DNA from: an uncultured Prevotellaceae bacterium
GTDB taxonomy: Bacteria; Bacteroidota; Bacteroidia; Bacteroidales; Bacteroidaceae
DNA: 64,000 nt
Direction: 5' to 3'
Assembly: GCA_900319385.1 (NCBI GenBank)
Contig: ONOG01000001.1
Span: 1 to 64,000, forward strand
Shown: piece after piece, positions 27,363 through 35,457 of the stretch
Position numbering within the stretch: the first letter of the stretch is position 1
Layout: each line of letters begins with the position of its first letter
Notes under the pieces: generated by a model
Seen by the model: only the letters and a program-made list of their open reading frames with translations
What the model was told of the DNA's origin: nothing
The model's database searches: none
Translations under genes and position numbers: made by a program

Positions 27363-28484
27363 ATGGGCGAACAGGAGACACTGGCGATGATGACCCTGAC
27401 GCGCATTCCGTCGCTCTCGCAGACGAATGCGCGTTTGCTGGTCGAGCAGATGGGCTCGGCTTCGGCGGTCGTCGAACACAGGACGGACCTGCCCGAACTG
27501 CTGCCCGAATCGGGGAAACGCCTGGCTCGGGTGGCTGACGAAGTGGACGAAGCCCGACGGCGTGCGGAGACGGAGCTGGAGTTTTGCCACAGCAAGCACA
27601 TCCGCCCGCTGTGCATCACCGATACCGACTATCCGCAGCTGCTCACGCAGTGTGCCGACGCGCCGCTGGTGCTCTACTATCTGGGCACGGCCAATCTCAA
27701 TGCCCGGCGCATCGTGAGCATCGTCGGCACACGCAGGATTACGACCTACGGAAAGGATCTCTGCGCCCGATTCGTGCGCGAACTCCACGAGGCTTATCCC
27801 GACACGCTGATTGTGTCGGGCCTGGCCTACGGCGTAGATATCCACAGCCATCGCGCTGCGCTCGAGCAGGGCATGCCCACGGTGGCTGTCCTTGCCCACG
27901 GCCTCGACACCATCTATCCGGCCGTCCATCGCCAGACGGCCATCAAGATGCTGGAACAGGGCGGCCTGCTCACCGAATACATGAGCCACACGCCTGGCGA
28001 CAAGGGCAACTTCGTGCGGCGCAACCGCATCGTGGCAGGCATGTCGGTGGCGACGGTCGTGGTGGAGAGTGCGGTGAAGGGCGGTGCACTCATCACTGCC
28101 GACCTGGCTGCGGAGTACAACCGCGAGGTGTGTGCCTTCCCCGGACGCACGTTCGACGACTACAGCGCCGGCTGCAACCGCCTCATCGCCCAGCAGAAGG
28201 CGCGCCTCATCACCGGCATCGACGACTTTCTCGACTGTGTCGGCTGGGACAATCCGAAAGCTCAGCAGCAGCCTGCCCGTCAGCAGGAGCTGTTTCCCCA
28301 GCTCTCGCCCGACGAACAGCGCATCGTCGATAGCCTGCAGAAGGCCGACAGCAAGGCTGTGAACCAAATCTGCGTCGAGACCGACATCCCCTTTGCCCGC
28401 ACCAGTGCCCTGCTTTTCGAGCTGGAGCTGAAGGGGCTGGTCGATGTACTGGGCGGCGCACGTTACCGCTTGAAACGAAAATAA
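27363..28484 (+). CDS. dprA: DNA-processing protein DprA, 373 aa
   Basis: Cytoplasmic protein that binds incoming single-stranded DNA and loads RecA during natural transformation; it is widespread even in bacteria not known to be competent. An N-terminal helix-hairpin-helix-like region (about 1-60) is followed by the Rossmann-type SMF domain with VSIVGTRRITTYG, SGLAYGVDIHSHRAALE and ALITADLAAEYNREV, and by a C-terminal winged helix (about 310-373). The length is typical for Bacteroidales DprA. It begins 6 bp after the DUF4861 stop and 13 bp before the C26-M19 fusion, so the three are probably co-transcribed. Confidence 0.93.
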   Translation: MGEQETLAMMTLTRIPSLSQTNARLLVEQMGSASAVVEHRTDLPELLPESGKRLARVADEVDEARRRAETELEFCHSKHIRPLCITDTDYPQLLTQCADAPLVLYYLGTANLNARRIVSIVGTRRITTYGKDLCARFVRELHEAYPDTLIVSGLAYGVDIHSHRAALEQGMPTVAVLAHGLDTIYPAVHRQTAIKMLEQGGLLTEYMSHTPGDKGNFVRRNRIVAGMSVATVVVESAVKGGALITADLAAEYNREVCAFPGRTFDDYSAGCNRLIAQQKARLITGIDDFLDCVGWDNPKAQQQPARQQELFPQLSPDEQRIVDSLQKADSKAVNQICVETDIPFARTSALLFELELKGLVDVLGGARYRLKRK

Positions 28485-28497
28485 AGCACACTCTGAT

Positions 28498-30243
28498 ATG
28501 ACTTGGAACGAACATTACCAACAACTGACCACGGGCCTGCATCCCGCTCAGCGTCGCCCCCTCATCGGCATCACCGGCAACTATGAGGACGGCCGCTGCA
28601 CGCTGAACGAAGGTTACTACAAGTCTGTGCGCGAGGCGGGTGGCATCCCCGTGGTTTTGCCGCCCGAACGCTACGACATGGAGACGCTCAGCGAGTGGCT
28701 TCGGCCGCTGGACGGACTGCTGCTCAGCGGCGGCGCCGACATCAACCCCCTGCTCCTGGGCGAAGAACCCATCGAGGCGCTCCACGGCGTGAACCCCGAA
28801 CGCGACCTGTGCGAACTGCTCCTCGCCCGCATGGCCAGCGACCGCCAACTGCCGATTCTCGGCATCTGCAAAGGGGTCCAGGTGCTGACCGTGGCCCTGG
28901 GCGGCACTGTCTTGCAGGACATCTGGACGCAGCACGAAGGCACCCGCCTGAAGCATTCGCAGCAGGCACCGCGCGACCTGGCGACCCACTCGGTGAGCCT
29001 GGCGCCCGACTCGTTGCTGTTTCAAATCTACGGCAAGGAAAGCATCGCCGTCAATTCGTTCCACCACCAGGCCGTCGGCACGGCCGGCCCGCTGCTTCGC
29101 GTCTGCGGCCTGGCGCCCGACGGAGTGGTCGAAGCCGTTGAGGCCAGCGACCACCGACCCATCGTCGGGGTGCAGTGGCATCCCGAATGCCTGGCCGACA
29201 AGTGCCTGTTCGACTGGCTCGTCGCCGAGGGCAGACTCTACCGCGAGAGCCGCCAGATCCATGACGACGTGCTCACACTCGACAGCCATTGCGACACGCC
29301 GATGTTCTTCGACCTGCAAATCGACTTCACTTCGCGCGACCCACGTATCAAGATGGACCTGCACAAGATGGCGGAGGGCGGACTCGACGCCTGCATCATG
29401 GTGGCCTACCTGGAGCAGTTGGGACGTACGCCGTCCGAACTCGAAGCCGCCACACACAAGGCCGACCGCCTGCTCACGGAGATAGAGGCGATGGTGGCAC
29501 GTGCCCCCGAAGCCGTCGGCATCGCCCGTACGCCCGACGACCTGCTGCACCTCAAGCATGAGGGAAGGAAAGCCATCATGCTGGGCATCGAGAATGGATA
29601 TGCCATCGGAGCGGACCTCGCGAATGTGGAACGTTTCCGCCGGCGGGGCGTCGTCTATATGACGCTGTGCCACAATGGCGACAACGACCTGTGCGACAGT
29701 GCGAAAGGACAGGCCGAACACGGTGGCGTGAGCGACTTTGGAGCGAAGGTGATTCAGGAAATGAACCGCGTGGGCATGATGGTCGATCTGAGCCATGCCG
29801 CCGAACAGAGTTTCTACGACGCCCTCGACATCAGCCGCACGCCCATCGTCTGCTCCCACTCCTCGGCCCGCGCCCTTTGCGACCATCCACGCAACCTCCG
29901 CGACGACCAGCTGCGCAGTCTTGCCCGTGCCGGCGGCGTGGCGCAAGTGACGCTCTATCCAGGCTTCCTGCGCACGGTGCCGACCGAGGCGACCGTGCTC
30001 GACGCCGTGGCACACCTGGACCACATGATCGGCATCATGGGCATCGACCATGTGGGCATCGGCTCCGACTTCGACGGCGATGGTGGTGTGCCAGGCTGCA
30101 ACGATGCCAGCGAAATGCTGAACTTCACGCGCCACCTGCTCCGACGCCGCTATTCGGCCGACGACCTTCGCAAGATCTGGGGAGAGAACTTCCTGCGGGT
30201 CATGCGCGAGGTTCAGGCGGCTGGCTGCTGCATTGACAAGTAA
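28498..30243 (+). CDS. fusion of peptidase C26 (glutamine amidotransferase-like) and membrane dipeptidase M19, 581 aa
   Basis: Two hydrolases in one chain. Residues about 20-245 form a class-I amidotransferase-like C26 domain (gamma-glutamyl-GABA hydrolase/PuuD type) with nucleophile Cys124 in GICKG and His228/Glu230 in QWHPE. Residues about 255-580 form an M19 (renal dipeptidase) zinc domain with LDSHCDTP (His264, Asp266), MVDLSHAAEQSF, SHSSARAL and VGIGSDFDGD. Known chemistry suggests removal of gamma-glutamyl groups plus cleavage of the freed dipeptide, for instance Cys-Gly from glutathione-like substrates; that coupling is inference. No signal peptide is seen, so a cytoplasmic location is likely. 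Confidence 0.9.
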   Translation: MTWNEHYQQLTTGLHPAQRRPLIGITGNYEDGRCTLNEGYYKSVREAGGIPVVLPPERYDMETLSEWLRPLDGLLLSGGADINPLLLGEEPIEALHGVNPERDLCELLLARMASDRQLPILGICKGVQVLTVALGGTVLQDIWTQHEGTRLKHSQQAPRDLATHSVSLAPDSLLFQIYGKESIAVNSFHHQAVGTAGPLLRVCGLAPDGVVEAVEASDHRPIVGVQWHPECLADKCLFDWLVAEGRLYRESRQIHDDVLTLDSHCDTPMFFDLQIDFTSRDPRIKMDLHKMAEGGLDACIMVAYLEQLGRTPSELEAATHKADRLLTEIEAMVARAPEAVGIARTPDDLLHLKHEGRKAIMLGIENGYAIGADLANVERFRRRGVVYMTLCHNGDNDLCDSAKGQAEHGGVSDFGAKVIQEMNRVGMMVDLSHAAEQSFYDALDISRTPIVCSHSSARALCDHPRNLRDDQLRSLARAGGVAQVTLYPGFLRTVPTEATVLDAVAHLDHMIGIMGIDHVGIGSDFDGDGGVPGCNDASEMLNFTRHLLRRRYSADDLRKIWGENFLRVMREVQAAGCCIDK

Positions 30244-30248
30244 GCGAT

Positions 30249-30378
30249 ACAGGAAACGCGGACGTCCCCGTCCGCAAGTAACTGACTTTCCGACCTCCCT
30301 CCTCAATCCACGATGGCGTACGGAGGATGTAGGGAGTGCGAAAAGTTACTTGCGGACGGGGACGCTCGCGTTTCCTGT
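30249..30378. repeat. 130-bp long-hairpin element with 35-bp terminal inverted repeats
   Basis: Bases 30249-30283 match the complement of 30344-30378 in 33 of 35 positions. The interior also self-pairs (CCTCCCTCCTC with GGAGGATGTAGGGAG), so the whole element can fold into a single hairpin. It fills the gap between convergent genes. It could act as a bidirectional terminator, but its length and terminal repeats also suggest a MITE-like or REP-like unit. Confidence 0.8.
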
Positions 30379-30386
30379 GGTGGGGA

Positions 30387-31292
30387 TTATTTCTGTATGT
30401 TTTTCCAGTAGTTGTTCTGGCTGGCGTTCATGTTGCTGAGCGTGTTATAGACGTTCTCTTTCTCTTTCGCCGTGCCATGTCCGCGGTAGATGTTCACCAG
30501 TTCGTCGCGCTTGTAGTCGGTAAAGATGATTGGTAGGTCGCTCAGCGGTTTGTTCGAGCGCGCCTGTTGCAGCATTTCGATGGCTTCGGTGATGGCTGTG
30601 CGGCCGCGATCGGCATTGTTCGACATCTCGTCGAGACCCTCGCGGTGGTACTTGTACTGCATTTGTCGGAAGGGTTCCATGCCGCCGTCCATATAGTCGT
30701 TGATGATGCCGTGGCGGTTGCGGTTGTCGTCGAATGCCTTCCAGCCCTTGTCGCCCATCGTCTGGGCGTTGTTCACGATTTGCTCCACCACGTGCAGCAC
30801 CTCGGTGCCGCCCAGCGGCGAGAACGTATCCATGTCCATGCCGATGAAGAGGTAGGCATAGTAGGCCATGAGTGCCGTGAGCTGGTTGTCCATCGAGTTG
30901 ATGTTGAACTCGAGCTGGTCGAACTCCTTGTAGGTGAAGTTGAAGTTGAGGTCGCGCATCGAGAAGACGACGGTGCTGTAGTTGGAGTTGAACACGGGTC
31001 GGGAGAGCTGGAAGAGCAACTCGCAGGCGAAGCCGTTCTCGGCCTGGTTGTACGACTTGACGGTGATGTTCATGTTGCACTCGATGCGCTCTTCCTGGGC
31101 ATACTGTTGCTCGGTCCACGAACGGTTGTTCATGAACTCGTTGAGGGCAGTCTCCAGTGTTTCGAAGAGACTGGTGTTGGTTCCCTGAATCTGCGCATGG
31201 TTGATCTTCACCTTGCAGTTCAGTTCCTGGGCCGTGGCAGTGGCGACGGTGAAGGACAGGAGGGAGCAGAGGAGAATGGCCTTTCGTAGCAT
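30387..31292 (-). CDS. DUF4835 family exported protein (PorD-like), 301 aa
   Basis: Exported protein of the Bacteroidetes-specific DUF4835 family, which some resources name PorD and connect to type IX secretion. A signal peptide runs to about Ala21 (LLSFTVATATAQ). The mature part has ELNCKVKINHAQIQGT, YDL-like FNFTYKEFDQLEFNINSMDNQLTALMAYYAYLF (residues about 110-142), and a helical C-terminus. Length is typical. It is last in the order dnaN, exonuclease, coaBC, DUF4835, an arrangement frequent in Bacteroidetes. No molecular activity can be deduced. Confidence 0.82.
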   Translation of the reverse strand: MLRKAILLCSLLSFTVATATAQELNCKVKINHAQIQGTNTSLFETLETALNEFMNNRSWTEQQYAQEERIECNMNITVKSYNQAENGFACELLFQLSRPVFNSNYSTVVFSMRDLNFNFTYKEFDQLEFNINSMDNQLTALMAYYAYLFIGMDMDTFSPLGGTEVLHVVEQIVNNAQTMGDKGWKAFDDNRNRHGIINDYMDGGMEPFRQMQYKYHREGLDEMSNNADRGRTAITEAIEMLQQARSNKPLSDLPIIFTDYKRDELVNIYRGHGTAKEKENVYNTLSNMNASQNNYWKNIQK

Positions 31293-31306
31293 GTGGAACG
31301 GGAAGT

Positions 31307-32524
31307 TTAGGAATGAAGTGCTGTGCAGAGCTCTCCGACGATGTCGCGGGCGACCTCTGCCTTTGTCTTGAGCGGGAATGCCTGCTCGCTGCCGTTCCGA
31401 CGGATGATGGTCACTTTGTTGGTGTCGGTGCGGAAACCTGCACCCTCGTCGCGCAGCGAGTTGAGGACGATGAAGTCGAGATTCTTCTTTTCCAGTTTGT
31501 GGGTGGCGTTGGCCTGTTCGTCGGTCGTCTCGAGGGCAAAGCCGACGAGCACTTGGTCGTCGCGTTTCATGCCGCCCAGGGCTGCGGCGATGTCCTTCGT
31601 CGGACGCAGGCGCAGCACCATGTCGTCGCCCTTACGCTTGATTTTCTGGTCGGCCACGGTGTCGGGCGTAAAGTCGGCCACGGCTGCGCAGAGGATGGCT
31701 GCGCGGCACGTGGGGAAGAGTTGTGTGGCGGCATCGTGCATCTGCTGCGCAGATTCCACCCGTGTGATGTGCAGTCCTGCCCGTTCGTTCACCTCCTGAC
31801 TGACGGGGCCCAGCACCAGCTCGACCTTCATGCCGCGCTCGAGGCAGGCATCGACCAGGGCCAGACCCATCTTGCCCGACGAGTAGTTGCCGATGAAGCG
31901 CACGGGGTCGATGCGCTCGTAGGTGGGGCCGGCGGTAATGAGGACGGTCTCGGGCGCAGGGGTCTGCTCAGCAGATGCGAGCCTGTCGAAGTATGCGTCC
32001 AGCACGTCCACGATGCGTTCCGGCTCTTCCATGCGTCCCTTGCCCTCCAGGTGGGAGGCCAGGAATCCCGTGCCCGGCTCGATGATGCTGACGCCGTGCC
32101 GACGGAGCGTGTCGAGATTGTGCTGTGTGGTCGGGTGGGCGTACATGTCGAGGTCCATGGCGGGCGCCACAAACACCGGCGCTTTCATGCTCAGGTAGGT
32201 CGTAATCAGCATGTTGTCGGCGATGCCGTTCGCCATCTTGCCGATGGTGGAGGCGGTGGCTGGCGCGATGAGCATGGCGTCGGCCCACAAGCCGAGCGCC
32301 ACGTGCGAGTGCCAGGTGCCGTCACGCTGCGCGAAAAACTCGCTGACGACGGGCTTCGAGGTCAGTGCCGAGAGCGTGATGGGGGTGATGAATTCCTTGC
32401 CGGCGGGCGTGATGACCACTTGCACCTCGGCACCGGCTCGGATGAGCTGGCGGATGATGAGGCACGACTTGTAGGCAGCGATGCTTCCGGTGATGCCGAG
32501 TACGATTTTCTTTCCTTTCAGCAT
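31307..32524 (-). CDS. coaBC: phosphopantothenoylcysteine decarboxylase/phosphopantothenate-cysteine ligase, 405 aa
   Basis: Bifunctional coenzyme A biosynthesis enzyme. The N-terminal FMN-dependent CoaC half (about 1-180) begins MLKGKKIVLGITGSIAAYKS and includes VAPAMDLDMYAHPTTQ. The C-terminal CoaB half (about 195-400) has LITAGPTYERIDPVRFIGN, the Lys-rich DQKIKRKGD and VGFALETTDE. It makes 4'-phosphopantetheine from 4'-phosphopantothenate and cysteine, with CTP as the usual ligase nucleotide. The start lies 14 bp after the exonuclease stop. Confidence 0.95.
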   Translation of the reverse strand: MLKGKKIVLGITGSIAAYKSCLIIRQLIRAGAEVQVVITPAGKEFITPITLSALTSKPVVSEFFAQRDGTWHSHVALGLWADAMLIAPATASTIGKMANGIADNMLITTYLSMKAPVFVAPAMDLDMYAHPTTQHNLDTLRRHGVSIIEPGTGFLASHLEGKGRMEEPERIVDVLDAYFDRLASAEQTPAPETVLITAGPTYERIDPVRFIGNYSSGKMGLALVDACLERGMKVELVLGPVSQEVNERAGLHITRVESAQQMHDAATQLFPTCRAAILCAAVADFTPDTVADQKIKRKGDDMVLRLRPTKDIAAALGGMKRDDQVLVGFALETTDEQANATHKLEKKNLDFIVLNSLRDEGAGFRTDTNKVTIIRRNGSEQAFPLKTKAEVARDIVGELCTALHS

Positions 32525-32538
32525 GGGGTGGGGAGAGT

Positions 32539-33327
32539 CTAATGTTTCTTGTATTTCAGGGCGAGCATCTGTGTCACCTGCTTGGTGTTCAGCGGGAAAT
32601 CGCCCTGCAGGATCCAGCTGACGAAACCAGGGTCGCGCGGGAAGACGTCGGCGACGAGGCGCCCTTTGTGTTTGCCGAAGTTGATGACTTCACGCCCTTC
32701 AGCGTCGCGCACGTAGCGCCCTGCGAAGTCGATGTTGCGGTTCATGGCCGAGAAGTCGGCGAGGAAGGCGACGTCGTTCTGCAGCGTGTCGGCATAGCGG
32801 TCGAGCTGTGCTTCGAGCACTTCGAGGGTGGCTCGGGTGTCGGCGAGTGCGCTGTGGGCGTCGGTCAGCTCCTTCTGGCAGTAGAAGCGGTAGGCAGCCA
32901 CGAGCGTGCGCTGTTCCATCTTGTGGAAGATGTTCTGCACATCGACGAAGTGGCATCCCTGCAGTTCGAGGTTCTTGCCGCAACGCAGGAACTCCTCGAC
33001 CAGCAGCGGGATGTCGAATTTGTTGGAGTTGAATCCGGCGAGGTCGCAGCCCTGGAAGGTCTGCAGCAGCTCGTCGCTGAGCTCGCGGAACGTCGGGCAG
33101 GCAGCCACGTCGGCGTCGGTGATGCCGTGGATGGCGGTCGATGATTCGGGAATAGGCAACGTCCCGCCGAGCGAGTCGGCAGGACGGATGCGCAGGGTCT
33201 TCGACTCCTCGTTGCCGTTGGGGTGGCGCTTGATGTAGCAGAGCTCGACGATGTGGTCGCGGCTCACGTCAACGCCGGTGGTTTCGAGGTCGAAGAAGAT
33301 GATGGGGCGTGTGAGGTGGAGCTGCAT
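32539..33327 (-). CDS. DnaQ-like 3'-5' exonuclease, 262 aa
   Basis: DEDD-family exonuclease. Motif ExoI is FFDLETTGVD (residues about 10-19) and ExoII is CDLAGFNSNKFDIPLL (about 94-109). ExoIII contains the conserved HSALADTRATLEVL (about 158-171), a DEDDh-type site. The C-terminal 60 residues (INFGKHKGRLVADV, DPGFVSWILQGDFP) form a small domain seen in many Bacteroidetes copies. The gene lies 3 bp downstream of dnaN, consistent with a proofreading or repair role, though it is not the DNA polymerase III epsilon subunit by any direct evidence here. Confidence 0.88.
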   Translation of the reverse strand: MQLHLTRPIIFFDLETTGVDVSRDHIVELCYIKRHPNGNEESKTLRIRPADSLGGTLPIPESSTAIHGITDADVAACPTFRELSDELLQTFQGCDLAGFNSNKFDIPLLVEEFLRCGKNLELQGCHFVDVQNIFHKMEQRTLVAAYRFYCQKELTDAHSALADTRATLEVLEAQLDRYADTLQNDVAFLADFSAMNRNIDFAGRYVRDAEGREVINFGKHKGRLVADVFPRDPGFVSWILQGDFPLNTKQVTQMLALKYKKH

Positions 33328-33330
33328 GGT

Positions 33331-34323
33331 CTATTCATTGAGCATCATCGGCATGAGGAGCATGAGCAGGTCCTCACCCTCTTCCTGCTCGGCAGGCACG
33401 ATGACGCCGGCGCGGCTGGGGTCGGCCAGTTCGAGGATGACCTCCTGCGAGGTGATGCTCGACAGGATGTCGATGAGGAATGTACCCTTGAATCCGATGC
33501 TCATGGGTGTGCCGCTGTAGTCGCACATCACGTGTTCCTCGGCGCTGGTGGCGTAGCTGATGTCCTGTGCCGAGACGGTGAGCGTGTTGGCATCGATGCG
33601 AAGCTTGACGAGCGAGGTGCTGACGTTGGCAAACACGAGCACGCGGCGCAGGGCACCGAGCAGTGCAGCGCGGTCGATGGTGATGCGGTAGGGGTTGTCC
33701 TGCGGGATGACGCTGTTGTAGTTGGGGTAGCGTCCTTCGATCAGTCGGCAGGAGAGCGTGTAGTTCTCCAGTGTGACCTGTGCGTTGCGGTCGTCGAAAC
33801 GGATGATGGCGTCGCCGCTCTCGCGTCCGAGGATGTCCTTGAGTGTCTTGGCGGGCTTCTTCGGCAGGATGAAGGCGGCAGCCTGTTCGCCGTGTGCCTT
33901 GATGCCGTTGAGCAGCACCTGTGTGTCGATGCTAATCTGCTGTGTGCCCTCGGCGATGCCCTGCGGGATGGGGTATTCGTCGCCGCTCTGTCCGACAAAG
34001 TTGCTCTTACCGTTCTGATAGTTGATCACGATTTCGTGGGTCTCCTTGTTCACCTCGATGCCCACCGGCTGTTCGCTGATTTCCTTCAAGCTCGAGACGA
34101 TGGTGTTGGCCTTGATGGCGAAGCGTCCGTTCTCGTCGGCATCGTTGACGTCAAGGGTCGTGACGAGGGTCGTCTCGCTGTCGCTGGCTGTGAGGCGCAG
34201 ATGGCCGTCTTCCAGTTCGAAGAGGATGCAGTCGAGGATCTGGAGCGAATTCTTGCTGGCCAATACGCGGCTCAGCGTCTGCAGGCGGTTGCACAGTGCC
34301 TGGCTGGATACATTGAATTTCAT
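33331..34323 (-). CDS. dnaN: DNA polymerase III beta sliding clamp, internally shortened, 330 aa
   Basis: Beta clamp, identified by MKFNVSSQALCNRLQ, LQILDCILFELEDG, SCRLIEGRYPNYNSVIP, GTPMSIGFKGTFLIDIL and the C-terminal DLLMLLMPMMLNE. Bacteroidales clamps are normally about 374 residues. Here the chain jumps from ISIDTQVLLNGI (about 143-154) to AAAFILPKKPAKTL, with only KAHGEQ between. About 44 residues are missing, including the usual ATADDELRPVMNGI stretch and the ASDGHKL motif that in other clamps helps form the partner-binding pocket of domain 2. The frame is intact. This could be a true in-frame deletion, an assembly error, or a second clamp copy. Confidence 0.88.
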   Translation of the reverse strand: MKFNVSSQALCNRLQTLSRVLASKNSLQILDCILFELEDGHLRLTASDSETTLVTTLDVNDADENGRFAIKANTIVSSLKEISEQPVGIEVNKETHEIVINYQNGKSNFVGQSGDEYPIPQGIAEGTQQISIDTQVLLNGIKAHGEQAAAFILPKKPAKTLKDILGRESGDAIIRFDDRNAQVTLENYTLSCRLIEGRYPNYNSVIPQDNPYRITIDRAALLGALRRVLVFANVSTSLVKLRIDANTLTVSAQDISYATSAEEHVMCDYSGTPMSIGFKGTFLIDILSSITSQEVILELADPSRAGVIVPAEQEEGEDLLMLLMPMMLNE

Positions 34324-34383
34324 ATCTTATGATTTTTTGGTTGTAGAATACCGATCGTTGGTGCGCAGTGCGCATTGTTATCG

Positions 34384-34391
34384 CAAAGTTA
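34384..34391 (-). promoter_or_regulatory. -7 box of the dnaN operon
   Basis: TAACTTTG on the minus strand lies about 60 bp before the dnaN start and would drive dnaN, the exonuclease, coaBC and the DUF4835 gene. The divergent DUF3127 promoter lies about 65 bp away. Confidence 0.65.
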
Positions 34392-34455
34392 TAAAATGTT
34401 TTCCGATTTTAGGTAAAAATATTGTCGAAAATTAGTTTTCTCACCGAGAAACTCG

Positions 34456-34495
34456 TAAATTTGCATCGAAAAGCTGCGTTTCGGCAGCTTTTTTG
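34456..34495 (+). promoter_or_regulatory. DUF3127 promoter followed by a leader stem-loop
   Basis: TAAATTTG at 34456-34463 is a good -7 box. About 7 bases later AAAAGCTGC (34469-34477) pairs with GCAGCTTTT around a 6-base loop and ends in T6. The hairpin would sit at the very 5' end of the mRNA, resembling a stabilising cap or an attenuator, since no upstream plus-strand gene needs a terminator. From 34530 to 34620 the leader holds only TTTTAAC/TTTTCAC repeats. Confidence 0.55.
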
Positions 34496-34625
34496 AGCAA
34501 AAGGGCGATGCTCCGTCCGCCGATTTCAACTTTTAACTTCAAGTTTCTCACTTTTAACTTTTCACTTTTAACTTCCCCAAAGGTAGGATTTTAACTCTTA
34601 ACTTTTAACTTTTAACTCATAAAAT

Positions 34626-35072
34626 ATGGAATTAGCAGGTAAAATCATTTACATCAGCGAACCGCGCAACGGCGTTTCGAAAACCACAGGCAACCCTTGG
34701 GCCATCCAGACATTCGTACTCGAGACACACGAACAGTTCCCCCGCAAGATGGCCTTCGAGGTTTTCGGTGAAGAGCGTCTGCGCACGTTCAACATACAGA
34801 TGGGCGAAGAGCTCAACGTGTTCTTCGACATCGACGCCCACGAATACCAGGGACGCTGGTTCAACAGCATCCGTGCATGGCGTGTCGAGCGCGTCGATCC
34901 CAACCAGCCGGCCAACCCCGCCGACCCCACGGCAGCCGCCGCACCCGTGCCCAACGGCGCACAGGCTTTCCAGCAGCAGCCCGCACCGCAGGCCGCTCCG
35001 CAGCAGGCTCCCACCACCGTCGCACCGACCTTCAACAACGAAGACGACTCGACGAGCGACCTTCCCTTCTAA
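34626..35072 (+). CDS. DUF3127 OB-fold-like protein with an SSB-like acidic tip, 148 aa
   Basis: Bacteroidetes family DUF3127. The N-terminal 95 residues (KIIYISEPRNGVSKT, GNPWAIQTFVLETHEQFPRK, GRWFNSIRAWRVERV) have the look of an OB fold. They are followed by a flexible Pro/Ala/Gln linker (about 96-138) and the terminus DDSTSDLPF. The layout matches single-stranded DNA-binding protein, whose DDDIPF-type tip recruits repair and replication partners. I infer a nucleic-acid-binding role. It is transcribed divergently from dnaN and ends at an intrinsic terminator. Confidence 0.85.
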   Translation: MELAGKIIYISEPRNGVSKTTGNPWAIQTFVLETHEQFPRKMAFEVFGEERLRTFNIQMGEELNVFFDIDAHEYQGRWFNSIRAWRVERVDPNQPANPADPTAAAAPVPNGAQAFQQQPAPQAAPQQAPTTVAPTFNNEDDSTSDLPF

Positions 35073-35108
35073 TCCGTCGCTACCAGTGCCGACGGCTGAA
35101 ATCCCTGA

Positions 35109-35144
35109 CCGAGTGCAGACACCAGCGTTCTGCGCTCGGTTTTT
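35109..35144 (+). terminator. intrinsic terminator of the DUF3127 gene
   Basis: CCGAGTGCAGA at 35109-35119 pairs with TCTGCGCTCGG at 35129-35139 with one internal mismatch, followed by T5. It lies 37 bp after the stop codon. Confidence 0.8.
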
Positions 35145-35157
35145 CGTCAATGCCCCT

Positions 35158-35436
35158 CCTCAAGTCGCCTCTGCCGCCCTACCGACTCGCCCCTGCCGCG
35201 CCCCGTTCTCGACGGGTGTGCAGAGAAAACTCAAAATATCACTGATATTTTCAAAAATCTCAATGGAATTTGTACAAATCTCAATGGAATTTTCAAAAAT
35301 ATCAGTGATATTTTGAGTTTTCTCTGCGGAATCGCTAACTTTGCTGTGCGCCGCGGCTGGGTTTTCGGCGCGCCGCGGCTGGGTTTTCGGCGCACAGCGG
35401 CTGGGTTAAAACCGTGCTGCGGCTGGATTTGCAGGG
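35158..35436. repeat. composite repeat A, first copy (22-bp units, hairpin of 21-bp units, 22-bp units)
   Basis: GC-rich units of about 22 bp (35158-35219) lead into a perfect 32-bp inverted repeat (35220-35251 with 35296-35327). Its interior is built of 21-bp units that step at 35238, 35259, 35280 and 35301. After a short spacer come four 22-bp units at 35349-35436, the first two identical (starting CGCCGCGGCTGGG). The same architecture and order recur at 59109-59400. There is no gene between 35073 and 35457. Confidence 0.85.
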
Positions 35437-35457
35437 CACTGTCACTGTCTGAAAACG

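Noticed and set aside
25521..28367. Minus-strand open frame of about 948 codons opposite DUF4861 and dprA genes
   Set aside because: Its Arg/His-rich translation is an antisense shadow; the plus-strand genes have signal peptides and motifs.
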